Source of the DNA: CAZWUW01 sp964636895
GTDB lineage: Bacteria > Bacillota > Thermincolia > Thermincolales > CAZWUW01
Reading direction: 5' to 3'
Assembly (NCBI GenBank): GCA_964636895.1
Contig: CAZWUW010000091.1
Coordinates: forward strand, 1-10,426
Length of the DNA stretch: 10,426 nucleotides
The notes beneath the pieces were generated by a model. It ran no database searches and was not told the origin of the DNA. It saw only the letters and a program-made list of their open reading frames with translations. How positions within the stretch are numbered: the stretch's first letter is position 1; each line of letters starts with the position of its first letter. Positions 1-5,351 of this stretch are shown here, in pieces. Both the position numbers and the translations under genes were made by a program.

Positions 1-78
1 TGAAATAATGAGCTAAACTGCGATAGAAAGATGTATTGTGCGTTTTACGTGTCTACTTAAACGTGGTAGGTTCAGTAG

Positions 79-243
79 TTGAGCACCAAATTGAAAAATA
101 TAGATTTCGCCCAATTAACAATATTTGATGAGAGACTAAAAAGTGAAGCCTTTGACGTAATCCTGGCTTTTAATATTTTGCATTTCCTGGAAGATATACC
201 GAAGGTTATGCAGAGGTTTGTTGCAGCAAAAAAACCAGTATGA
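79..243 (+). pseudogene. Remnant of a class I SAM-dependent methyltransferase
   Basis: This open stretch of 54 codons follows an in-frame TAG at 76-78 and ends at TGA 241-243. It has no convincing start codon or ribosome binding site. It reads FDVILAFNILHFLEDIP near the middle, which matches the motif IV / post-IV region of small class I SAM methyltransferases (FDV-hhhhN-hLHhL-D). It then reaches VMQRFVAAKKPV, where an intact family member would continue into LKPGG and the rest of the Rossmann fold. Soon after the stop, the same frame shows GGLFAVFVELW, as if the LKPGG-LF segment had decayed. The N-terminal SAM-binding glycine motif is absent from the 78 bases upstream. I read it as a fragment of a dead gene; a chance open frame is less likely given the motif order, but the stretch is short. 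Confidence 0.5.
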
Positions 244-288
244 TGGTATTGAGGAGGATTATTTGCGGTCTTTGTCGAATTATGGATT

Positions 289-342
289 AATAACCGGAAT
301 AACCGGAATAACCGGAATAACCGGAATAACCGGAATAACCGG
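289..342 (+). repeat. Six tandem copies of a 9-bp unit (AATAACCGG)
   Basis: Six perfect, uninterrupted copies of AATAACCGG lie end to end, and the next three bases (343-345, AAT) begin a seventh copy. The array ends directly before the ribosome binding site (347-355) of the first YeeE/YedE gene, so it sits in that gene's leader or promoter. If read in the transporter frame it would encode repeated Ile-Thr-Gly. That frame has no good start signal upstream, so the repeat is probably not translated. Perfect copies suggest recent expansion by slipped-strand replication. No spacers exist, so it is not a CRISPR array. Confidence 0.95.
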
Positions 343-358
343 AATTAGGGGTGAGCCG

Positions 359-967
359 GTGGTAGATTCTAAAAAAAAGCGACAAGGCCGTTATTTTCTT
401 ATAGTACTTATTGTGGCCGTAATCATTGGCGGGTTTTTTTATGTGCGGGAGCCAATGGTGGCCGTCAACTGGTTTTTTGGACTGGCCATCGGCGTGGTCC
501 TGCAGCGGTCAAAGTTTTGTATGGCTGCGGCCTTTAGGGATATCGCTCTTTTTAAACTGGGCGGCATGGCCAAAGGTTTAATCATAGCAGTTTTCGTGTC
601 CACCGTTGGTTATTTTGCTGTCAGGCAATGGGCAATGGCTTACGGCTTAACTATTCCGGGTAACTACGATCCTATTCACTGGCATACAGCCTTCGGTGCC
701 GTCATTTTTGGCATTGGCATGGTCATTGCCGGGGGCTGCGCTTCCGGTACCCTGATGCGCATGGGGGAAGGCTATGCCCTGCAGTGGCTGGTTTTTGCCG
801 GTATTATCCTGGGTTCCATTGCCGGTTCCTTCCATTACACCTGGTGGGAACCGGGGGAAGCCATAATGTTGGACGAGGTTTTTGGCTTATGGCCCGCTTT
901 CGTTGCCCAGCTTGTGTTCTTGGGCCTGCTATATGTAATTGTCGGCTGGTGGGAAAAGCGGGGCTGA
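359..967 (+). CDS. YeeE/YedE-family sulfur transporter, N-terminal half protein
   Basis: This is a membrane protein of 202 residues related to YeeE/YedE (TsuA-type) transporters, which carry thiosulfate or related reduced sulfur or selenium species across the inner membrane. A basic N-terminus (KKKRQGR) precedes a first hydrophobic helix at about 12-29. The family's two cysteine motifs are visible: QRSKFCMAAAFRDI with Cys54, and GIGMVIAGGCASGTLMR with Cys127. In TsuA such cysteines pass the substrate along the pore. More hydrophobic segments follow to the C-terminus. The GTG start at 359 is chosen because AGGGGTGAG (347-355) is spaced for it. An open frame reaches back to 218, but that part is the ITG repeat and lacks a start signal. 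TGA at 965-967 is 12 bp before the tusA-like gene. At about half of a full YeeE it probably pairs with the similar protein at 1233-1751. Thiosulfate versus selenium substrate cannot be decided here. Confidence 0.88.
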   Translation: MVDSKKKRQGRYFLIVLIVAVIIGGFFYVREPMVAVNWFFGLAIGVVLQRSKFCMAAAFRDIALFKLGGMAKGLIIAVFVSTVGYFAVRQWAMAYGLTIPGNYDPIHWHTAFGAVIFGIGMVIAGGCASGTLMRMGEGYALQWLVFAGIILGSIAGSFHYTWWEPGEAIMLDEVFGLWPAFVAQLVFLGLLYVIVGWWEKRG

Positions 968-979
968 CGGAGGGTCTTT

Positions 980-1207
980 ATGGAAGAATATTTTTTGCAG
1001 TTATGGGGGGAAATGTGCCCTGTTCCCCTTTTGAAAGCCGAGAAAAAGCTGAAGGAACTGACGGCGCAGGATACCCTTGTGCTGGAGACCGATCACAGTT
1101 GTACTGCCAGAACTGTAAGGACCTGGGCCGATAAGAAGGGGTACCGGGTCAGTGCCTATGAGGTCGCTAACGGTATATGGCAGATTAGAATTCGGAAAAA
1201 AGTATAA
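980..1207 (+). CDS. TusA/YedF-like sulfur carrier protein
   Basis: This is a small 75-residue protein of the TusA/SirA/YedF fold (typical length 70-80). The family signature CPxP is present as EMCPVPLLKAEKKLKEL, with the persulfide-carrying cysteine at residue 13. A second cysteine lies at residue 41 (DHSCTART), a common place for one in the YedF-type branch. TusA-like proteins hold sulfur (or selenium) as a persulfide and pass it to acceptor proteins. Its position between two YeeE/YedE half transporters implies that it receives the imported chalcogen at the cytoplasmic face. The ribosome binding site CGGAGGG (968-974) directly follows the upstream stop codon, and the ATG at 980 is well placed. 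Family assignment is firm; the specific acceptor is unknown, so no gene symbol is given. Confidence 0.9.
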   Translation: MEEYFLQLWGEMCPVPLLKAEKKLKELTAQDTLVLETDHSCTARTVRTWADKKGYRVSAYEVANGIWQIRIRKKV

Positions 1208-1212
1208 AAAAA

Positions 1213-1225
1213 CCTCCGAAGGAGG
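1213..1225 (+). promoter_or_regulatory. Small hairpin masking the ribosome binding site of the second transporter gene
   Basis: CCTCC (1213-1217), a GAA loop and GGAGG (1221-1225) form a perfect 5-bp GC-rich hairpin. Its 3' arm is the Shine-Dalgarno sequence of the GTG start at 1233. It begins five bases after the stop codon of the TusA-like gene (1205-1207), so a ribosome terminating there would cover and melt it. This is the layout expected for translational coupling of the two genes. The structure is seen in the sequence; the coupling is inferred. Confidence 0.45.
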
Positions 1226-1232
1226 GAAGGCC

Positions 1233-1751
1233 GTGGTTAAAGGGAAGATTTGGGAAGAAGAATGGCCTTACTGGCTTGGCGGTTTAGTATTGGGTATTAT
1301 CAATGTAATTTATCTGTTTGTTACCTGGAAACCCCTTGGGATAACCACAGTTCTGTCGGTTTGGGGGGCGGCCTTTTGGGAGGCCCTGGGTTCTACGCCT
1401 GCCAAGTGGGATTATTTCAAAGAAATCAATTACGGCGGCTCCTTTTGGGAGTATACGGTTTTTTCTTCCGGCACCTGGCTCAACATTGGCATAGTTGCCG
1501 GTGCCCTGCTTGGTGCCTTGCTGGCCTCCCAGTTCCGGGTCAGAAAGATCAAGTCCCACAAATACGCATTGGTTGCTTTGGCCGGCGGCTTTTTGATGGG
1601 CTACGGTGCCCGGCTGGCACCCAGGTGCAATATCGGTACCCTGCTGGGGGATATACCTTCCCTGTCGCTCCAGGGCTGGGTATTTGCCTTTTTCGTTTTC
1701 ATCGGTGCTATAATCGGTGCCCGGATAGTGGTCCGGTTATTTGTTGATTAA
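1233..1751 (+). CDS. YeeE/YedE-family sulfur transporter, C-terminal half protein
   Basis: This is a membrane protein of 172 residues and a second YeeE/YedE-type unit. It has a helix near 15-32, a Trp/Phe-rich loop (about 50-75), a helix near 80-100, a basic cytoplasmic loop (RVRKIKSHK), then GGFLMGYGARLAPRCNIGTLL with conserved Cys132, and a final helix ending IIGARIVVRLF. The GARLA..CNIG motif is the hallmark of the second half of YedE-like transporters. GTG 1233 is preferred because GGAGGGAAGG (1221-1230) sits just before it; earlier in-frame starts lie inside the tusA-like gene. With the 359-967 protein and the TusA-like carrier it probably forms one import-and-transfer unit. Its TAA overlaps the stop of the convergent LysR gene, and no terminator separates them. 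Confidence 0.88.
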   Translation: MVKGKIWEEEWPYWLGGLVLGIINVIYLFVTWKPLGITTVLSVWGAAFWEALGSTPAKWDYFKEINYGGSFWEYTVFSSGTWLNIGIVAGALLGALLASQFRVRKIKSHKYALVALAGGFLMGYGARLAPRCNIGTLLGDIPSLSLQGWVFAFFVFIGAIIGARIVVRLFVD

Positions 1752-2653
1752 CAGAAGGCCCTTTCTTCCGGATCCATAACCAGCTGGACAAAGGCTTTGG
1801 CGATATCGGAAATAATCCGGCTGCGGTGGTAGATAACCTTATAGTTTATTTTCAGCTCAAGGTCCCTTATTGGGATGGCCTTGAGCATTTTTGTGTAAAG
1901 TTCCTTCCGTACTGTTACAAGAGGCAGGATGGTTACGCCATGACCGGCTTCCACGGTGGATTTGATGGAACCCAGGTTGCCCATCTCGGTTACCACGTTC
2001 AGGTTGTTTAAAGTGCTTCCGTGTCCGGCCAGGGCCTCCTCCAAAACAGACCTGGTCCCTGACCCCTGTTCCCGTATTATCAGGGGCAACTCTTTTAATT
2101 CCTCTAGGGTTACATCTTCAGTATCAAGCCAGGGCTCAATATAAGGGACCACCAGGGCCATCTCATCATCGGCGCACGGTTTGACGACAATGTCGTCACC
2201 CTCTACCGGTCCTTCAATTATGGCCATATCGAGGTCCGCAGTGCGTATTTTTTCCAGGATAGTGGCGGAGTTGGCCACCTCCAGCCTGATATTCGCCTGG
2301 GGGTGGCGTTCTTTGAACACAAAAATACTGCAGGGCAGGGGATAGCCGCCGGCTACCGTGCTGGCCCCGACGGTAAGGTGGCACGGTTGGGCACAGGACA
2401 TGGTCTCCAGGGCCTGTTTCATATCGTCGTGGATATTGAGCAGCTGTTTGGCGTACCGGTAGGCAATTTCGCCCGCCGATGTAAGCTCAACTCCGTGGTT
2501 GGTGCGTTCAAACATACACAGGTTGTAGAGGGATTCCATTGCCTTGACCTGGCCGCTCACTGCCGGCTGACTGAGATGAAGTTTTTTGGCTGCCCTGGTC
2601 AGGCTTTTTTCTTCCGCCACCGCACAGAAGACCTGTAATTGGTTGAGGTTCAT
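1748..2653 (-). CDS. LysR-family transcriptional regulator
   Basis: A 301-residue LysR-type regulator of normal length. Residues 1-60 form the winged helix-turn-helix (MNLNQLQVFCAVAEEKSLTRAA, then LHLSQPAVSGQVKAME and the wing ELTSAGE). A linker helix follows, and residues of about 90-290 form the two-lobed effector-binding domain (TVGASTVAGGYPLP, IIREQGSGTR, GHGVTILP). The general pattern is that of the CysB/CbbR/selenium-associated LysR group, which often senses a small anion or metabolite; the effector is not readable. ATG 2653 gives the usual MNLNQL start, with GGGGTG upstream; an in-frame TTG one codon earlier (2656) is possible. It is convergent with the YeeE-TusA-YeeE operon, and divergent from the split-Soret cytochrome gene, which is its most likely target by the usual LysR arrangement. 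Confidence 0.92.
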   Translation of the reverse strand: MNLNQLQVFCAVAEEKSLTRAAKKLHLSQPAVSGQVKAMESLYNLCMFERTNHGVELTSAGEIAYRYAKQLLNIHDDMKQALETMSCAQPCHLTVGASTVAGGYPLPCSIFVFKERHPQANIRLEVANSATILEKIRTADLDMAIIEGPVEGDDIVVKPCADDEMALVVPYIEPWLDTEDVTLEELKELPLIIREQGSGTRSVLEEALAGHGSTLNNLNVVTEMGNLGSIKSTVEAGHGVTILPLVTVRKELYTKMLKAIPIRDLELKINYKVIYHRSRIISDIAKAFVQLVMDPEERAFC

Positions 2654-2678
2654 CAAGTCAACACCCCTTTATGATTGT

Positions 2679-2715
2679 ATTATAACAGAAAACCCTCCCT
2701 GACAAAAATTGTCAG
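2679..2715 (-). promoter_or_regulatory. LysR promoter region with a perfect 17-bp palindromic operator candidate
   Basis: Reading the minus strand, TATAAT at 2684-2679 is a consensus -10 box for the lysR-type gene. Upstream of it lies CTGACAA-AAA-TTGTCAG (2699-2715), a perfect 7-bp inverted repeat centred near -35 of that promoter. A TTGTCA within it could act as a -35 element, though at a short spacing of 15. An operator across the -35 box of a LysR gene, in the gap to a divergent gene, is typical of LysR autoregulation with control of the divergent gene. The motif is not a strict T-N11-A box. Binding by this LysR protein is inferred. Confidence 0.5.
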
Positions 2716-2833
2716 AATATTTTCAATAGGCTCCGCTTATAGGGGCTAAGGAAGTCTGATGGTGAAAAAGCAAGGGATTACTGGCATTCTGACGAAGACT
2801 TGGAGTAAAATACTTTTCGGGGAGGTTGGGACC

Positions 2834-3688
2834 ATGAGTAAAGAGATTGTGAAAAAGGACAATTGTTCAAGGCGAAAGTTTTTGATGAGTGCAGGCACCT
2901 TGGCTTTTGGTGCTATGGGGGTTACGGCACTGGCGGGTTGCACCCAGACGGAAAAACCGGCTGTCAAGCCAGCGGGGGATGCGGCGGTAGTCACTTATCC
3001 ATGGTCGTATAAAAAACTGGATATTGAGACTGTACGCAAAAAAGCCCATGCAGGGTATTATGAGGGGGCCTGCTGTTTTGGTGTTTTTGACGCCATCATA
3101 TCTGAGCTGGGGAAACAAGTTGGAGCACCTTATACCACCTTCCCTACCAAAATGTTTCAGTTTGGCGAGGGCGGGGTGGCCGGCTGGGCTACCCTCTGCG
3201 GTGCTCTCATCGGGGCTTCTGCAGCCATCTGCCTGGTGGCCGGCGAAGAGGCGTGGGAAGACCTGACCAATGAGCTGATGAGCTGGTATGAAAATACTCC
3301 CTTCCCAAGTGATATCAGCAACAAGTACGCCCAGGAAAAAGCCTTCCTGGTCAAGGAAATGAAGTCTGACAAAGTGCTGCCCCAGAGTGTGGCCAAATCC
3401 ACCCTCTGTCACGTGTCTGTAACGGAGTGGTGCGAAAAAGCCGGGTTAAAGGCTTTCTCCAAAGAACGCAGTGAGCGTTGCGGCCGCCTTTCCGGGGATG
3501 TGGCGGCATTCACGGTGGATATCCTGAACAAGCATTTTGACAAAGCCTTCACCCCTGTGGCGAAACTATCCAACGAGGTTAAGTCCTGCCGGAGCTGTCA
3601 CGACAAAGGCGGTACCATTGAAAATACCCGGGGCAAGATGAACTGCGCCCCCTGTCACGATGACCCCCATAAGAAAAAGACAAACTAA
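2834..3688 (+). CDS. Split-Soret-type dihaem cytochrome c, Tat-exported
   Basis: This 284-residue protein resembles the C-GCAxxG-C-C / split-Soret cytochrome c family of sulfate reducers, exported redox proteins with two c-type haems and an Fe-S cluster. The N-terminus has a twin-arginine motif SRRKFL (12-17), a hydrophobic stretch and LAGC with Cys36, a lipobox, so it may be a Tat lipoprotein on the outer face of the membrane. The central domain carries ACCFGVFDAI (Cys80, Cys81), LCGALIGASAAIC (Cys122, Cys133) and further cysteines in TLCHVS, EWCEKAG and ERCGRL, the likely Fe-S ligands. Two CxxCH haem sites lie at 252-256 (CRSCH) and 271-275 (CAPCH). GGGGAGG (2819-2825) fits ATG 2834; an earlier in-frame ATG at 2759 lacks such a site and would bury the signal peptide. 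The gene is divergent from the LysR gene. Physiological partner and reaction are unknown. Confidence 0.88.
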   Translation: MSKEIVKKDNCSRRKFLMSAGTLAFGAMGVTALAGCTQTEKPAVKPAGDAAVVTYPWSYKKLDIETVRKKAHAGYYEGACCFGVFDAIISELGKQVGAPYTTFPTKMFQFGEGGVAGWATLCGALIGASAAICLVAGEEAWEDLTNELMSWYENTPFPSDISNKYAQEKAFLVKEMKSDKVLPQSVAKSTLCHVSVTEWCEKAGLKAFSKERSERCGRLSGDVAAFTVDILNKHFDKAFTPVAKLSNEVKSCRSCHDKGGTIENTRGKMNCAPCHDDPHKKKTN

Positions 3689-3704
3689 AACGGGCCGCCG
3701 TTTT

Positions 3705-3768
3705 AAAGTGCACCCCAAAGATTAGACACTGGGATACAGTGTTCTGATTTTTGGAGGTGCACTTTTTT
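3705..3768 (+). terminator. Long 61-nt hairpin with T-tract; possible IS3-type terminal-repeat remnant
   Basis: Positions 3705-3731 pair with 3737-3765 around the five-base loop GGATA (3732-3736). The stem has about 27 pairs, two single-base bulges (A3755 and T3742) and two G-T pairs; the outer ten pairs (AAAGTGCACC/GGTGCACTTT) are perfect. T3763-T3768 follows the stem, so it can terminate transcription of the cytochrome gene. A smaller 8-bp hairpin (3686-3693 with 3698-3705) starts at the cytochrome stop codon. The arms resemble the outward-facing terminal repeats of IS150/IS3-group elements (GTGCACCCCAAA-type ends), from memory of that family. It could therefore be a tiny deletion derivative or MITE rather than an ordinary terminator. 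Confidence 0.65.
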
Positions 3769-3814
3769 GCTGCCGTTATTGTGTTAAGTGTTACAGTATG
3801 CTATCAAAAATCAT

Positions 3815-4209
3815 GATTATGTTAAAATCTTCTTTTAGTTTTGTGTGTTTTTCTTTATCCTGGCCGCTCCGGTGGCATTTTTAACACCGCTGCAGGTCAC
3901 CCGCAGTTTTGGTATTGATGTTTGGCTTCTGACGGCAATAGAAATAACCTTTTCTATCGGCATGATGCTAGGTGTCGGCCTCATGGCTACGTGGGGCGGT
4001 TTCAAAAACAAGCCTCATACAATGACACTGGCAAGTCTTCTTATAGGAGCCTGTACTTTTGCCCTTGGGTTCATATCGGTCTAAATTGAATGGCTGCTTG
4101 TGGGAACAGGCTTGCTGATGTTCATAGCAGGTATTTTTTGGCAGGCAACAAAGTGTTGGTTGAGGCCGGCAAGCCCATTCCAAAACCTGAAGGGTGCTGT
4201 CTCAAATAA
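3815..4209 (+). pseudogene. Remnant of an MFS efflux transporter
   Basis: The reading frame through 3845-4081 gives LAAPVAFLTPLQVTRSFG, then VWLLTAIEITFSIGMMLG and WGGFKNKPHTM, then a glycine-rich helix. This pattern is typical of the middle of 12-helix MFS drug/siderophore exporters (PLxVxxxFG...LTAxExxFSxG...WGGFKN). The frame is broken by TAG at 3836-3838, with similarity apparently continuing upstream of it, and by TAA at 4082-4084, after which the same frame still encodes a hydrophobic helix (WLLVGTGLLMFIAGIFWQ). A shift of frame near 4140-4150 then leads to KVLVEAGKPIPKPEG and a stop at 4207-4209. The N-terminal half is missing. The gene is dead. Confidence 0.75.
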
Positions 4210-4240
4210 CAGCTAGCAGTTGCCGGATGGGAATAGATGA

Positions 4241-4438
4241 ATATCCTGCCCTATATCCATGAAAGATTACAAAAAGCCCATCACCCGTGAAGAATTCTGT
4301 ACTATCGTGGTTAAATTGTACGAAAAGCTGACAAACAAGACTGTGACAGCAGGAAAAAGTCCTTTTACTGACACGGTAAATCCGGAAATAATCAAAGCTT
4401 ATCAACTGGGTATTGTTGCGGGGACAGGTCCCGGATGA
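4241..4438 (+). pseudogene. Remnant of an S-layer homology (SLH) domain
   Basis: The open frame from ATG 4259 to TGA 4436-4438 gives 59 residues that fit an SLH domain: YKKPITREEFCTIVVKLYEK, a short linker, then SPFTDT, NPEIIKAYQLGIVAGTG. This follows the family pattern (ITReEFa..hhh.ly, FtDv....h..Ay.lGIv.G). In-frame sequence before the ATG (ISCPIS, after TGA 4238-4240) resembles the usual lead-in to such a domain. SLH domains normally occur as triplets in surface proteins and bind cell-wall polymers. A lone partial copy without signal peptide, without a clear ribosome binding site and ending in an abrupt TGA is a fragment. Its end overlaps the next open frame in a different frame. Confidence 0.7.
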
Positions 4439-5288
4439 ATGGCGTGATGAACTGAAAATAGCTTTGGAAGCTCTGGTTAATACCGGGTTAGCTGCAATGG
4501 GTATCCCGCCTTCACTGCCCAATTTTGACCAGTTGACGAGCATGAGCCTTGAATACATGGCCGAGGTTGCATTAACTGAAGCCGGGATCCCGGCCAATCA
4601 GATTACCAAAGAAATGGTTAAACAGACTGCCGAGGGCATTGGTGCTGAGATTGCCAAGTCTACAAATACCGCCAGTCCCAACCCTATCAATGCACCTTTT
4701 ATGAAGAACTACCCGGATTATCTGTACAGACCGGCGTATATAGATGTGGAGTTGAGTAACCCCTACGGGAAACCGCCGCTGCCAGGCAGCTTCAATATTG
4801 ATGTGGAATGGGAATGGCGAGAGAACGTTCAGTTGGATCACAGTGTCTGGGCTCAGCTGCCGCAAGGTCAACAGTATGCTGATGCCCTTCAATACCTGCT
4901 TCATTTTGTATACGGCCTAAGCAGGGGACATGAGGGCTACCCCATTTATTATCCGGTTTTTCAACCTGTTCGCGGGCAGCCTATTCCATCATTGCTGCCG
5001 GGGGAAAAACGCCTCGTACGCATCTATTTGCAGGAGTTCTCAAGAGGTAAATATCCTTTTGCCGTTAACGGGGATAATATAGAGTGGGAAGACTTTGCCC
5101 ATCTGTATTGGGGCGATGTTGGCAAGGCAAGGTTCAGTGTAAGCACCGACCAGTACAGCCTCCCTGATGTAAGAGGGGAAGCAAAAAAGCAGTGGTTTGT
5201 GCCGGATGGCAACCATTATTACACTTTTCATTATGATAAAACATTCAGCGGCACTTCCTTTGAACAAATACCCAGTCAGGCGTATTAG
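4413..5288 (+). CDS. Unrecognised protein, possibly 5'-truncated
   Basis: I do not recognise this family. The open frame of 291 codons has uniform, good codon use and ends at TAA just before a terminator, so it is or was real. There is no signal peptide, membrane helix or cysteine-rich motif. Residues 1-90 look helical (DEWRDELKIALEALVNTGL, PNFDQLTSMSLEYMAEVAL). Beyond about 100 it is rich in Tyr, Trp and Pro with beta-like segments (PDYLYRPAYIDVELSNPYG, NIDVEWEWRENVQLDHSVW, LLPGEKRLVRIYLQEF). The only upstream start candidates are TTG codons at 4413 and 4416 with no ribosome binding site, inside the SLH remnant; an in-frame TAA at 4389-4391 bounds it. ATG 4498 or 4543 also lack good sites. 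It may be the C-terminal part of a larger protein joined to the SLH fragment by a deletion or frameshift. The 4413 start is only the first possible codon. Confidence 0.55.
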   Translation: MLRGQVPDEWRDELKIALEALVNTGLAAMGIPPSLPNFDQLTSMSLEYMAEVALTEAGIPANQITKEMVKQTAEGIGAEIAKSTNTASPNPINAPFMKNYPDYLYRPAYIDVELSNPYGKPPLPGSFNIDVEWEWRENVQLDHSVWAQLPQGQQYADALQYLLHFVYGLSRGHEGYPIYYPVFQPVRGQPIPSLLPGEKRLVRIYLQEFSRGKYPFAVNGDNIEWEDFAHLYWGDVGKARFSVSTDQYSLPDVRGEAKKQWFVPDGNHYYTFHYDKTFSGTSFEQIPSQAY

Positions 5289-5310
5289 ACTTTCTTAGGG
5301 TGTTACAAAG

Positions 5311-5348
5311 TCTGCCCCTTGCCGATTGGCTATGGGGCAGGCTTTTTT
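5311..5348 (+). terminator. Intrinsic terminator
   Basis: CTGCCCC (5312-5318) pairs with GGGGCAG (5334-5340). The loop holds a small inner GCC/GGC stem (5321-5323 with 5328-5330), and six T residues follow at 5343-5348. It ends transcription of the open frame stopping at 5288. It also lies just beyond the stop of the opposing ferredoxin-like gene (5352), but no T-tract supports termination in that direction. Confidence 0.85.
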
Positions 5349-5351
5349 CGT

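Noticed and set aside
289..342. CRISPR-like direct repeats
   Set aside because: The units are 9 bp, contiguous and without spacers, so this is a simple tandem repeat.
218..358. N-terminal Ile-Thr-Gly repeat domain on the first transporter half
   Set aside because: The upstream start has no ribosome binding site and lies in the methyltransferase remnant, while GTG 359 has AGGGGTGAG at proper spacing and gives the normal transporter N-terminus.
784..1134. Overlapping plus-strand open frame across the first transporter and tusA-like genes
   Set aside because: It is in another frame of two well-supported genes, has no recognisable motif and no proper start signal.
3705..3768. Complete insertion sequence
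   Set aside because: Only five bases lie between the arms and no transposase frame is nearby, so at most it is a remnant.
4436..4438. TGA as a selenocysteine codon or programmed frameshift joining the SLH fragment to the next frame
   Set aside because: No selenocysteine-insertion-like hairpin or slippery sequence was evident, and an SLH domain has no reason to hold selenocysteine; decay explains it better.
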